A stretch of 64,000 bases of DNA, taken from the NCBI GenBank assembly GCA_942493235.1, contig OW818676.1, positions 558,001 through 622,000 of the forward strand, given 5' to 3'. The position numbers were made by a program, and so were the translations under genes. The stretch comes from ENR-C587 sp942493235. GTDB taxonomy: Bacteria > Bacteroidota > Ignavibacteria > Kapaibacteriales > UBA2268. Shown here in pieces: positions 27,465 through 36,530 of this stretch (position 1 is the stretch's first letter; each line of letters starts with the position of its first letter). The notes under the pieces are model-generated. The model saw only the letters and a program-made list of their open reading frames with translations. It was not told the DNA's origin and ran no database searches.

Positions 27465-27590
27465 CGATAACTTCTTCTGGATTCTTCAATCGTTCAGAAA
27501 GACAACATTTTGGACAGCTCCGATCAAACACTTTGTGAAATTATCCTTAGTAAAAATTTTATCAAAGGTTTTTACACAACTTCTAAAGTG
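27465..27590. repeat. Degenerate half-copy of the inverted-repeat family (copy D)
   Basis: Only one inner arm remains: TTCTGGATTCTTCAATCGTT then CAGAAAGACAACATTTTGGACAG (27474 onward). A worn outer end TTTTTACACAACTTCTAAAG with TGGAGGG lies at about 27568-27594. The gap 27371-27612 holds only this and palindrome 2. Confidence 0.6.
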
Positions 27591-27612
27591 GAGGGATTTT
27601 TAATTTCAATTA

Positions 27613-28845
27613 TTACTTTACTTCCAATTTCTTTAATAGTTCCGTTACTGCCACTTTATTAACAGAAAAATTCATCATTTTGAGTTTGATATAATCTTCG
27701 TGATAGAAATAATAACCCCGAGATGAACCATTGCGGCTTCCACTGCCGGAGTCTTTAATCAAGAACCAGTAGTTAGAGCCGACCTTTTTATACCCAACTA
27801 CATGGATACCATGGTCATCGGTAGTTGATCCATTAGTAAATCGGAATTGTCGTGCATTCTCATCTATATATTCCGATGGAATGTCATAGCTTGGTATCAT
27901 TGCAATATTTAATAACGGGAAATAGCCTGTTTCGCTAATATCGCCACCGATTGAGATTGTATAACCCGACTCAAGAACTTTCTTGATAGTATTCATATAT
28001 TCGTCAAGTGGGATATTATAATAATCGTCGAATTTCCACCAATTATCAGTAACTTCGTACTCTTGTTGAGTATTGTACGGTTTTTCCATTAAAGACATGA
28101 AGCTGACATAATCGTCGGGATTAATTTTTGTTTCCTGTTGCATAAACTGTAAAGGAGTAAGTTTTTTACCATTATATTCAAATTCGGTAGGAGGAACGCC
28201 AAGGTAATGATTCAAGATTGATTTGATAGTAGCAATTGCTGTTTCCTCATTCCAAGCATTATTAGTTTTAACTGTTTGAAGATAAGAATTCATCTCGTTA
28301 AACATTTTCTCGTGAGCGTGGAATTCCTGTCCGTCTTTCAACCCTGTATAATATTTAATAGGCATACATCCGTACTGTTTCCAAATTCTGAATACGGCAT
28401 TTGCCTGAGAGCCTTCTGCAAAAGCCGAGTTACCGCGTTCATTTATAAATCTTTTAGCTTTCTCTACATATTCCCAATACACGGTAAACATTTCAGAAAG
28501 TTTAAATTTGTTTTTTGTGATTTTATAAGCTTCGGTTTCTAAAAATGAAGTAGTAGAAAAGCACCAGCAAGTACCGGTTGAACCCTGCGAAACGGGTTCG
28601 TTATACCATTGCTTAGTAAATTCATCTATGGATTTGGGAATATCAATACCTGAGAAATCCATGTACATTTTGGGTTTTTCTTTTTTTGCTTTTGTTTCAA
28701 ACTTATCAATTGAATTGGTAATATCTTTCCAGAAAGCATTTTCATAGTTAATATATTTGCCTTTATCAATTCGTGGAGCATCGGCAAATGCAGAGGCGGT
28801 TAAAATCAATCCGCCTGAAATAATTGTAAATATTTGTTTTAGCAT
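27613..28845 (-). CDS. Exported C1B (bleomycin-hydrolase-like) cysteine peptidase
   Basis: A 410-aa papain-fold peptidase with signal peptide (MLKQIFTIISGGLILTASAFA). The oxyanion Gln87 and nucleophile Cys93 lie in SQGSTGTCWCFST. The catalytic His345 is in DDHGIHVVGY. The third residue, usually Asn in NSW, is Asp365 in IKDSGSGSRNG, followed by the C-terminal GYYFYHEDYIKLKMM. I recall this KDS variant from Bacteroidota C1B enzymes, so it is probably active. A periplasmic or surface amino- or endopeptidase is inferred. It follows folP after only 10 bp on the same strand. Confidence 0.85.
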   Translation of the reverse strand: MLKQIFTIISGGLILTASAFADAPRIDKGKYINYENAFWKDITNSIDKFETKAKKEKPKMYMDFSGIDIPKSIDEFTKQWYNEPVSQGSTGTCWCFSTTSFLETEAYKITKNKFKLSEMFTVYWEYVEKAKRFINERGNSAFAEGSQANAVFRIWKQYGCMPIKYYTGLKDGQEFHAHEKMFNEMNSYLQTVKTNNAWNEETAIATIKSILNHYLGVPPTEFEYNGKKLTPLQFMQQETKINPDDYVSFMSLMEKPYNTQQEYEVTDNWWKFDDYYNIPLDEYMNTIKKVLESGYTISIGGDISETGYFPLLNIAMIPSYDIPSEYIDENARQFRFTNGSTTDDHGIHVVGYKKVGSNYWFLIKDSGSGSRNGSSRGYYFYHEDYIKLKMMNFSVNKVAVTELLKKLEVK

Positions 28846-28855
28846 CTGTTTACCT

Positions 28856-29659
28856 TTATAATAATGATTGGTTTAGTTTTTTTAAATCACTTAATAATTT
28901 TACATTATGAACACGAATAATATCAATATTTTTATTTAATAATAATGCATGAATCAGTGCAGTAGCATAGTCCCTATCTTTAGGATTGTCAATTCCCAGA
29001 AGCTCGCCGATAAATCTTTTACGAGAAATACCCAGTAATAGAGGAACTCCGAGACTTTTAAATACGTTAAGATTACGTATAAGTTCCAAATTATGCACAG
29101 TAGTTTTGCCGAAACCAATTCCTATGTCGGCAATAATATTTTTTACTCCTCTGCTTTTGGCATAGTTTATTCTTTCTTTAAGAAAATCAAATACTTCTTC
29201 GGTACAATTTTGATATGTCGGACTCTCCTGCATAGTTCTGGGTTTCCCTTTGATATGCATCAAGACAATACTTATATTATATTTAGTGGCTATATCGGCA
29301 ATTTCCGGACTGAATGTAAGCCCGGAAATATCGTTTATAATATTAGCTCCGTTGATGGTAGCTTCAAGAGCAACTTCTGCCTTGGTAGTATCTATCGAAA
29401 TAGGCAAATTCGGATAAGTGGCTTTTACTTTTTTTATAAGTGGAATTACGCGTCTGATTTCTTCTTCGGTACTAACTTCATTTGCACCCGGGCGAGTGCT
29501 TTCGCCACCAATATCAATAATGTCTGCTCCGTTTTCGACCATCTTAATTACTTTATTGTAAGCAGATTCGGTAGTAAAGTTGTCTCCGCCATCAGAGAAA
29601 GAATCGGGAGTAACGTTAATTATACCCATTATTTGGGGGAATATATTTGTGTTCGGCAT
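28856..29659 (-). CDS. folP: Dihydropteroate synthase
   Basis: Condenses 6-hydroxymethyl-dihydropterin pyrophosphate with p-aminobenzoate in folate synthesis; it is the sulfonamide target. The 267-aa TIM barrel shows the family motifs IMGIINVTPDSFSDGG (7-24 region), DIGGESTRPGA, ISIDTTKAEVA, NDISG, DIGIGFGKT and GISRKRFIG, all intact. It is expressed on the minus strand ahead of the C1B peptidase, with which it likely shares a transcript although the functions are unrelated. Confidence 0.96.
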   Translation of the reverse strand: MPNTNIFPQIMGIINVTPDSFSDGGDNFTTESAYNKVIKMVENGADIIDIGGESTRPGANEVSTEEEIRRVIPLIKKVKATYPNLPISIDTTKAEVALEATINGANIINDISGLTFSPEIADIATKYNISIVLMHIKGKPRTMQESPTYQNCTEEVFDFLKERINYAKSRGVKNIIADIGIGFGKTTVHNLELIRNLNVFKSLGVPLLLGISRKRFIGELLGIDNPKDRDYATALIHALLLNKNIDIIRVHNVKLLSDLKKLNQSLL

Positions 29660-29939
29660 CTGATTGTATCCGTGTATTTTTACTGATTTATCATTCTTAA
29701 TTTATTTAAAGACTTATTATTTTGATAGAAATTGTAAAGTAGTGAGTTAATTAGGACACTTTATTTTGTTTGTATTTAGCAAGGTGATTGCAGACAATCC
29801 TACTCAGTGCTTTATGCGGAGAAGAACACCTTCAAAGTCTTTAGTTAAATTAGTGATAAGTTTGTGATGAAAGAAGGATATTGCTACATTGTTACCAGGC
29901 ACGACCCATTAAGAGAATTCTAAAATTAAAAAATCAGAA

Positions 29940-29971
29940 TTGGAAAGTGCAGGGAAAATTTCTTATTTTTG
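29940..29971 (+). promoter_or_regulatory. Probable promoter of the NdpA-like gene
   Basis: TTG at 29940-29942 and TATTTTTG at 29964-29971 with a 21-nt spacer, 29 bp before the ATG at 30000. The remainder of the 340-bp gap from 29660 shows no gene or strong repeat. Confidence 0.55.
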
Positions 29972-29999
29972 TAGTACAATTTAAACTAAGGAATAAAAT

Positions 30000-31043
30000 A
30001 TGATATATACGGAACAGGTTGTAATTAGTGAAATTGCAGTTCATAAAGTAGGCAATAAACATTTTGAAGAGGAGATAGTATATTCTAAGGCAAGTTTCTC
30101 GCCTTCAAGTGAAATTGATGCTCTACTAAAGCAATATTTCCTTAATCCTTTTAAAGAGAATCAGTATCACAATCTCTGTCATGAATCTGATTTAGAAATG
30201 AATGAAGTGTATTCTTACGCAACTAGAATATTTGATAATCCAGAATGTTTATTCGAAGAATCCAAGAATTTGGCAAAACATTTATATACTCAGTCTAACC
30301 ACCCGAAAATCAAATCCGGAGAATTCTATGTAGTTTATTTTGAGGGATTGATTGTAGAAGGGCTCGATGCTCAAGCTTTAGGAATGTTTAAATCAGAATC
30401 AAAAGAAACATTTCTTAAAATTTATCCGAATGGCGAAAATTATGAAATAGAAGGCGATACAGGAGTAAATATTAATAAATTAGATAAAGGCTGCCTTATC
30501 TTTAACTTAGAAAAAGAGAACGGCTATATAGTAGCCGCAGTCGATAAATTGTCTAAGGGTAATGAAGCACAGTATTGGATGAATGACTTTTTGCAATTAA
30601 CGCCCCGTAAGGATAATTATTATGAAACCACTGAAGCGATAACCCTTTGTAAAAAGTTTGTGCAAGAAAAGCTTCCCGAACAATATAACATTGATAAAGC
30701 TGACCAGGCTGAAATGCTCAATAAATCAGCTAAATATTTCAAAGAACAGAAAAAATTTGATGTTGAGGAATATTCTAATGATGTAATTAATCAGCCTGAA
30801 ATTATCGAAAGCTTTAAAGCATATAAGCAAGAGTATGAAGATGAAAGAGCTGTTCAACTATCGAACAATTTCGATATATCTCCGAACGCTTTAAAAAAAC
30901 AGTCGAAAGATTTTAAAACCGTATTGAAATTAGATAAGAATTTCCATGTATATATTCATGGCTCGCGTGAGCTGATAGTTCGCGGATACGATGAGTCCAA
31001 CGGCATGAAATACTATCAGCTGTATTTTAAAGAAGAGAGTTAG
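30000..31043 (+). CDS. Nucleoid-associated protein, NdpA/YejK (NA37) family
   Basis: A 347-aa protein of the 37-kDa nucleoid-associated family. The N-terminus VVISEIAVHKVGNKHFEEEIVYSK is the family opening, and the central QEKLPEQYNIDKADQAEMLNKS and FKAYKQEYEDERAVQLSNNF match the conserved helical middle. The C-terminus carries the strand block around HVYIHGSRELIVRGYD. The family binds DNA; its physiological role is poorly known. It is a single gene with its own promoter. Confidence 0.85.
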   Translation: MIYTEQVVISEIAVHKVGNKHFEEEIVYSKASFSPSSEIDALLKQYFLNPFKENQYHNLCHESDLEMNEVYSYATRIFDNPECLFEESKNLAKHLYTQSNHPKIKSGEFYVVYFEGLIVEGLDAQALGMFKSESKETFLKIYPNGENYEIEGDTGVNINKLDKGCLIFNLEKENGYIVAAVDKLSKGNEAQYWMNDFLQLTPRKDNYYETTEAITLCKKFVQEKLPEQYNIDKADQAEMLNKSAKYFKEQKKFDVEEYSNDVINQPEIIESFKAYKQEYEDERAVQLSNNFDISPNALKKQSKDFKTVLKLDKNFHVYIHGSRELIVRGYDESNGMKYYQLYFKEES

Positions 31044-31370
31044 GACTGAATTAGTTAAACTCATAGCTTCGAAATTAATATTGATGAAATATGCTTTTGG
31101 CTAACAAAATAAATCTGTTACTTAGTGCATTATTCTAATAATTTATTATTCAACTCTATGCTTGAGCGGTAGGATACAAGCATTATAGTGTGTTGGTGTT
31201 TATTAATATAAGGCAATCATTTGCTTCTGCAAAGTCTATATTTTCTTTCATTGTATTGTAAACATCAAATTGAATCCCTTTTAATTTTTGTTAATTATGA
31301 ACAATTATGAAGATAATGATGTAGTTTTGTATTCTTTTTTAAAATATGTTTGATAAATAACAGAATTGAT
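31044..31370. other. Gene-free AT-rich gap before the SulP gene
   Basis: About 330 bp between the NdpA-like gene and the SulP ATG. I find no gene, RNA or strong hairpin. TATGTTTG at 31345-31352 looks like a -7 box, but the nearest TTTG (31326) is only 15 nt away, so it does not make a convincing promoter. Confidence 0.5.
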
Positions 31371-33071
31371 ATGCTAAAACCAAAATTATTAACTACTTTA
31401 AAAGATTATAATAAGAATCTGTTTTTTGCAGATTTGTCTGCCGGGGTAATAGTGGGCATTGTGGCATTACCGCTTGCTATTGCCTTTGCAATTGCCAGCG
31501 GTGTAAGCCCGGAAAAAGGTATAATTACGGCAATAGTTGCCGGTTTACTAATCTCGGGATTAGGAGGTTCCAGAGTCCAAATTGGCGGACCGACCGGAGC
31601 TTTTGTAATCATTGTATTCGATATAGTACAGAAATATGGTATCACAGGGTTAACATTTGCCACTGCAATGGCAGGTATATTACTGGTGATAATGGGATTT
31701 GCCAAGTTGGGGACGGTGATAAAGTTTATACCGCACCCATTAGTAGTTGGTTTTACTTCAGGTATAGCATTAATAATATTTTCTACTCAAGTAAAAGATT
31801 TTTTTGGATTACAGATAGCAAACGTACCGACTGAATTTTTTGAAAAGTGGTATTGCTATTTAACTAATTTTACCAATATTAATTATTATTCGCTTGGAAT
31901 CGGAGCCGGCTCAATTGCTTTGATATTGATTTGGCAGAGATTTAATCAGAAAATTCCGGGTTCTTTAATTGCATTATTACTCGGAACTATAGTCGCCACA
32001 GTGTTTAATTTGCCGGTAGAAACAATAGGCAGTAAATTCGGAGCTATTCCGATTAATTTGCAGTTTGCCGACTTTTCTACATTTACTTTTGACCAAGCAA
32101 AAAACCTAATGCAACCGGCGATTACAATTGCTATATTGGCAGCAATTGAAGCATTGCTTTCGGCTGTAGTAGCCGACGGTATGATTGGCGGTAAGCATCG
32201 CTCGAATATGGAGCTTATCGCAAATGGAGCGGCAAATATCGGTTCTGCGATTTTCGGAGGAATTCCTGCTACCGGTGCAATTGCTCGTACTGCAACCAAC
32301 ATAAAAAACGGAGGTAAAACTCCTATAGCTGGAATTATTCACGCAATAGTTTTACTATTAATCATGTTGTTTTTCGGTTCTTATGCTAAATTAATTCCGC
32401 TATCTACTCTTGCCGCTATTTTAATAGTAGTTTCATATAATATGAGTGAATGGCGTACATTCTTACGTGTAATGAAAAGTCCAAAGAGCGACGTTACAGT
32501 ATTGCTAATTACATTTTTCCTTACTGTAGTATTTGATTTGACTGTTGCAATTGAAGTAGGAATGATATTAGCTGTATTCCTGTTTATGCACAGAATGAGC
32601 TTAGTCTCTAACGTCGGTATAATTACTCGCGAATTTAACGAGGAAGAAGAATATGATGCCAATTCAATCAATCAAAGAGATGTACCTAATGGCGTAGAAG
32701 TATTCGAAATTCATGGTCCGTTTTTCTTTGGTGCTGTTGATAAATTTAAAGAAGCTATGACTCGCATAGGCGACAAACCTAAAGTACGAATTATCCGTAT
32801 GCGTAATGTACCGGCTATAGATTCGACAGGTCTCGATGTGCTCGAAAGGTTATGTAAGTCTTCTAAAAAACAAGGAATTACATTCGTATTGTCCGGCGTA
32901 CATTCTCAGCCTTTAATTGCTATGGAGCAGGCAGGACTAATAGATGTGTTCGGTGAAGAAAATATTCATGGTAATATCGATGATGCACTTAATCGTTCTC
33001 GTGAAATTCTCGGTCTGGAAAAAGTTGATAAACCAGACTTCTCAGTTCCGACAGTAGCCAGAGATAATTAA
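31371..33071 (+). CDS. SulP-family anion transporter with STAS domain
   Basis: An inner-membrane transporter for sulfate, bicarbonate or a related anion. The frame opens at a TTG (31350) but ATG at 31371 gives the usual start (MLKPKLLTTLKDYNKNLFFAD). The transmembrane core (about 20-400) contains the SLC26 signature GIVALPLAIAFAIASGVSPEKG and GGSRVQIGGPTGAFVIIV. The cytoplasmic STAS domain (about 430-545) has IHGPFFFGAVDKF and RMRNVPAIDSTGLDVLERL. Substrate cannot be told; there is no adjacent carbonic anhydrase or sulfate assimilation gene. A GTTAAC palindrome begins 8 bp after the stop. Confidence 0.9.
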   Translation: MLKPKLLTTLKDYNKNLFFADLSAGVIVGIVALPLAIAFAIASGVSPEKGIITAIVAGLLISGLGGSRVQIGGPTGAFVIIVFDIVQKYGITGLTFATAMAGILLVIMGFAKLGTVIKFIPHPLVVGFTSGIALIIFSTQVKDFFGLQIANVPTEFFEKWYCYLTNFTNINYYSLGIGAGSIALILIWQRFNQKIPGSLIALLLGTIVATVFNLPVETIGSKFGAIPINLQFADFSTFTFDQAKNLMQPAITIAILAAIEALLSAVVADGMIGGKHRSNMELIANGAANIGSAIFGGIPATGAIARTATNIKNGGKTPIAGIIHAIVLLLIMLFFGSYAKLIPLSTLAAILIVVSYNMSEWRTFLRVMKSPKSDVTVLLITFFLTVVFDLTVAIEVGMILAVFLFMHRMSLVSNVGIITREFNEEEEYDANSINQRDVPNGVEVFEIHGPFFFGAVDKFKEAMTRIGDKPKVRIIRMRNVPAIDSTGLDVLERLCKSSKKQGITFVLSGVHSQPLIAMEQAGLIDVFGEENIHGNIDDALNRSREILGLEKVDKPDFSVPTVARDN

Positions 33072-33078
33072 TCAAAAT

Positions 33079-33102
33079 CAACCTGACGGTTAACCGTCAG
33101 GT
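33079..33102. repeat. GTTAAC-centred palindrome 3
   Basis: A perfect 24-bp inverted repeat with core CCTGACGGTTAACCGTCAGG, 8 bp after the SulP stop and immediately before inverted-repeat copy E. Confidence 0.85.
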
Positions 33103-33103
33103 T

Positions 33104-33240
33104 AATGGGCTGTGTAATAAGTTATAATTTTGTCAAATCGTCATTCTGAGTGCAACGAAGAATCCATAATTATCAACAAGTTAGCTTTATATGGATTCTT
33201 CACTCCGTTCAGAATGACAAATTTGGGACAGCCTCTTGAT
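33104..33240. repeat. Inverted-repeat element, copy E (reverse orientation)
   Basis: GGGCTGTGTAATAAG opens the element and GGGACAGCCTCTTGAT closes it. The inner arms are CGTCATTCTGAGTGCAACGA then AGAATCC, and GGATTCTTCACTCCGTTCAG then AATGAC. Its loop (AATTATCAACAAGTTAGCTT) is the reverse complement of the loops in copies B, F and G, so this copy and copy A lie the other way round. From 33241 to the IS630 end only a worn CCCCACGATTCAGCGTGTGG is seen. Confidence 0.85.
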
Positions 33241-33449
33241 GGGCAGTGTAAATACCAAAATTTATTACAAATGCCCGCCACCTAAATTCAACCCCACGAT
33301 TCAGCGTGTGGAAACAAGCAATTTGAGAAATTTTAATATCAGTAAAAAAGTAATCTTATGGTTCTTACAAAGCATCTTGTATTACCTGTAAATGAATAAA
33401 TATAAGTATAGCAAATGTATTGTACTATTAATACAGCTAATATCATTTC

Positions 33450-33989
33450 CTACATGAAATAGGACATATAATTGCAATTACATAATTTTTTATATTTTGA
33501 CAAAGTAAGTTTTTGAAATTCTACAATTACAGCATCCTCTAGTTCTTTTAGAGAATTGTAAATAAAATTGTGTAAACATTCTTTTTTAATCCATTGCCAT
33601 AGTTTCTCGACCGGATTTAATTCTGGCGAATATGCAGGTAAAAATTCAAACCTAATGTTTTCTGGTATCTGTAAGTTCCTTGATTTATGCCAACCGGCTT
33701 GATCCATAAATAATATTATTTTTTTATCCGAAAATTCTTTACTAAGATTATCAATGTAATATTGCATTAGCTCTGTATTTACTCCAGGTAATAGCAATGA
33801 ATAATTGGTACCGTCAAATGGACATACTGATGAAAAACCATAGAAATTTTTAAAACCTTGTTGTACCATTACTGATAATCGTTTTCCTTTTTCAGCCCAT
33901 ACTCGCATTACTGTTGATCGGAGACCGAATCTCCCTTCGTCAAAAAACATTATTTTATAATTTTCTTTTTCTTGAAGATTATTAATCAT
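33450..33989 (-). CDS. IS630 transposase, catalytic part (orfB)
   Basis: A 179-aa DDE domain: first Asp in MFFDEGRFGL, second Asp in ILFMDQAGWHKS, and Glu in YSPELNPVEKLWQW, the usual D...D-(about 35)-E of IS630. It lies in the +1 frame relative to orfA. The +1 frame is open back through the run of eight A's at the end of orfA and reads KKTQIMINNLQEKENYKIMFF, so a frameshift there would give one continuous transposase. Alternatively its own ATG overlaps the orfA stop (ATGATTAA) and could reinitiate. Confidence 0.85.
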   Translation of the reverse strand: MINNLQEKENYKIMFFDEGRFGLRSTVMRVWAEKGKRLSVMVQQGFKNFYGFSSVCPFDGTNYSLLLPGVNTELMQYYIDNLSKEFSDKKIILFMDQAGWHKSRNLQIPENIRFEFLPAYSPELNPVEKLWQWIKKECLHNFIYNSLKELEDAVIVEFQKLTLSKYKKLCNCNYMSYFM

Positions 33990-34485
33990 TATTTGAGTTT
34001 TTTTTAAAGTTTAATTGGTCTTCTTCATTTGATTTATGATGTTTAGGTCTGGGTACTTTGATTGTTAAATTCAATTTCTTTAATGTCAACCATAAAGGTG
34101 TTTTTCCTATTTCTTTGCCGAATACAGTAAATATCTCCTTTATTAATCGAACCAATGTCCAATGTACCTGTTTGCCTGAATTGTCTTTACTTGTGCTAAT
34201 CCATTTGAAAATTATTGCTTTTTCTTCCTTGCTTAATTTCTCGGGATAGTGACCGCGTTTTTTTGACCTTAAACCTTCTACACCATATTTTTGATATTTA
34301 CTGATCCATCTTAGTAATGTAGATCGAGATATGCCATACATTATAGCTACATCTGATTCTTTATTTGACAATGATGCAGATATCGCCTTTAGTTTTATTA
34401 CTATATCTGAATCAGTTATTTTTTTTATATCAGAATGCAATAGTTGTTGGTACGAATTATCTATCAATATTTTTGGACGACCCAT
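33982..34485 (-). CDS. IS630 transposase, DNA-binding part (orfA)
   Basis: The start is taken at MGRPKILIDNSYQQLL (34485); an upstream in-frame ATG (34524) lies in the IS leader. Two helix-turn-helix units are visible, the second as SDVAIMYGISRSTLLRWISKYQK followed by GVEGLRSKKRGHYPEKLS. The protein ends LNFKKNSNND just after an A8 tract. It binds the terminal inverted repeats in the family. Confidence 0.85.
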   Translation of the reverse strand: MGRPKILIDNSYQQLLHSDIKKITDSDIVIKLKAISASLSNKESDVAIMYGISRSTLLRWISKYQKYGVEGLRSKKRGHYPEKLSKEEKAIIFKWISTSKDNSGKQVHWTLVRLIKEIFTVFGKEIGKTPLWLTLKKLNLTIKVPRPKHHKSNEEDQLNFKKNSNND

Positions 34486-34682
34486 AACATTTCCTTTTAA
34501 CAATTGACAATTGACAATATACAAATATAATCATTTATTTGTCGCATTACAAGTAGAAAATGATATAACCTCCATTATTGATTCAATTCTCCCAAAAAAA
34601 CTCCTATATCCCGATTTAATTTCTGTATATCAATAATTTTTATTATTTTTGAATTCAATAAATTAGATAAATTGGAGACGAG

Positions 34683-36461
34683 ATGAATTTCGAGAAAAGA
34701 ACGAAAAAATGTGGTGAATTAAGAGAATCCAACCTTGGTGAAGAAATTGTATTAAACGGATGGGTTTCTAATGTACGCAATCTTGGCGGATTAATATTTA
34801 TAGATTTACGAGACAGATACGGTTTAGTACAATTGGTGATCGAACCGGAGAATAATTCTGCCCTTGCCGATAGAGCAGCCGAACTACGCTCCGAATATGT
34901 AGTTTGGGTAAAAGGCATAGTTAGAAAACGTGAGAACCCGAATGCCAAAATGACAACCGGACTTATCGAAGTATTGCTCTCTGACTATGGACTAATCAAT
35001 AAAGCCGAACTTCCTCCATTTGAAATCAGCGATGATGTTGAGACATCTGAAGAAATCAGACTCCAATATAGATACTTGGATTTACGCAGACCGATTCTGC
35101 AACAGAAATTCATGGTACGCAATCATGTCTATCAAATAATGCATCAGTATTATTTCGAGAATGAGTTTTTGGAGGTTGAGACTCCGGTACTGATGAAGTC
35201 CACTCCAGAGGGAGCCAGAGATTTCTTAGTACCGAGCCGTATCAATAAAGGAAGATTTTATGCACTTCCGCAGAGTCCCCAATTATATAAACAAATATTG
35301 ATGGTCTCCGGTTTCGATAGATATATGCAAATAGTTAAATGCTTCAGAGATGAAGATTTACGCTCTGACCGTCAGCCGGAATTTACTCAAGTCGATGTTG
35401 AAATGTCATTTGTCGATATTGATGATATATTAGAAATGACCGAGGGAGTAATCCAAAGAGTATGGAAAGAAGTTCTCGGAATGGATATTGAAAGAAACTT
35501 TCTAAGAATGACCTATAATGATGCTATGCTTAATTACGGTAGCGACAAACCGGACTTGCGTTATGATTTAAAAATTAATACTATTACTGACTTTGTTAAA
35601 GACTGTGGCTTTGGAGTATTTACAGATAATATCAAAAATGGTGGAGTAGTTGCAGTTATTAATGCAAAAGGTTGCTCAAGTTTCTCACGTAAAAATATTG
35701 ACGCACTTACCGATTTAGCTAAAAAGTACGGAGCTAAAGGTTTAGCTTGGCTCAAGTATGACAACGGCGAAGTAAATTCACCGATAGCTAAATTCTTAAA
35801 TCCGACTGAAATAGAGAATATATTAAAAGCTGCAAATGCCGAAAACGGCGATTTGTTATTATTTGTAAGTGATAAATGGACACGCACTTATACTGTACTC
35901 GGTGCTTTAAGAATTGAAATTGCTAAGCAAAGCGGAATATTTGACAAAATCAAAAATAATTTCAATTTTAGCTGGGTAACAGAATTCCCATTATTTGAAT
36001 ATGACGAAGCCGAAGACAGGCATGTAGCGATGCACCATGCTTTCACTTCTCCGATGGATGAAGATATTGAATTGCTTTCAAGTTCACCTGAAAAAGCAAG
36101 AGCAAAAGCTTATGACTTGGTAATTAACGGAGCGGAAGTAGGTGGCGGAAGTATCAGAATCCACGATAATAAGGTTCAGCAGAAAATATTTGAATTAATG
36201 AATATGACCGAAGAAGACATAGAGAGTAAATTCGGATTCTTCACTAAGTCGTTGAAATACGGAGCTCCTCCTCACGGCGGTATAGCTCTTGGTTTAGACA
36301 GATTAGTAATGACTCTCTGCCATACGGATAATATTCGCGATGTGATTGCATTCCCTAAGACTACCAGCGGACTATCACTGATGGACGGTTGCCCGACAGC
36401 GGTTGATGCAAAGCAATTAGAAGAATTAGCAATTGCTGTTACTAAGATAGAAAAAGTATAA
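34683..36461 (+). CDS. aspS: Aspartyl-tRNA synthetase
   Basis: A class II synthetase that charges tRNA-Asp. The 592-aa length is that of the bacterial enzyme with the GAD insertion. The N-terminal OB-fold anticodon-binding domain (about 1-105) opens MNFEKRTKKCGELRESNLGE. Motif 2 is RCFRDEDLRSDRQPEFTQVD, preceded by the flipping-loop region TPEGARDFLVPSR. The GAD domain covers about 290-400, and motif 3 is GIALGLDRLVMTLCH. No anomalies. It sits between the IS630 element and the restriction-modification operon, and its base composition is clearly less AT-rich than the latter. Confidence 0.97.
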   Translation: MNFEKRTKKCGELRESNLGEEIVLNGWVSNVRNLGGLIFIDLRDRYGLVQLVIEPENNSALADRAAELRSEYVVWVKGIVRKRENPNAKMTTGLIEVLLSDYGLINKAELPPFEISDDVETSEEIRLQYRYLDLRRPILQQKFMVRNHVYQIMHQYYFENEFLEVETPVLMKSTPEGARDFLVPSRINKGRFYALPQSPQLYKQILMVSGFDRYMQIVKCFRDEDLRSDRQPEFTQVDVEMSFVDIDDILEMTEGVIQRVWKEVLGMDIERNFLRMTYNDAMLNYGSDKPDLRYDLKINTITDFVKDCGFGVFTDNIKNGGVVAVINAKGCSSFSRKNIDALTDLAKKYGAKGLAWLKYDNGEVNSPIAKFLNPTEIENILKAANAENGDLLLFVSDKWTRTYTVLGALRIEIAKQSGIFDKIKNNFNFSWVTEFPLFEYDEAEDRHVAMHHAFTSPMDEDIELLSSSPEKARAKAYDLVINGAEVGGGSIRIHDNKVQQKIFELMNMTEEDIESKFGFFTKSLKYGAPPHGGIALGLDRLVMTLCHTDNIRDVIAFPKTTSGLSLMDGCPTAVDAKQLEELAIAVTKIEKV

Positions 36462-36530
36462 ATAAAAATAATGATTTAGATAAATCTTTCTGTTTAAATC
36501 TCTATTGAAATAGGAAGGAGCAAAAAGATA

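Larger units (their letters stand above)
33443..34563 (-). mobile_element. IS630-family insertion sequence
   Basis: About 1,121 bp. The ends are imperfect inverted repeats: left TATCATTTCCTACA (from 33441) and right the complement of TGTAGAAAATGATA-like sequence, AGTAGAAAATGATA ending at 34565. Together 14 of 18 aligned end positions match. TA dinucleotides at 33441-33442 and 34564-34565 fit the TA target duplication of this family, though the boundary could shift by 2-3 bp. The two overlapping reading frames below make the transposase. Confidence 0.85.

Noticed and set aside
29093..29686. 197-codon frame antisense to folP
   Set aside because: folP is complete and conserved on the other strand; the antisense frame is composition-driven and has no motif.
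22606..33102. GTTAAC palindromes as ordinary intrinsic terminators
   Set aside because: The stems lie after stop codons, but none is followed by a T run, unlike the clear terminators at 15302, 17720 and 62473.
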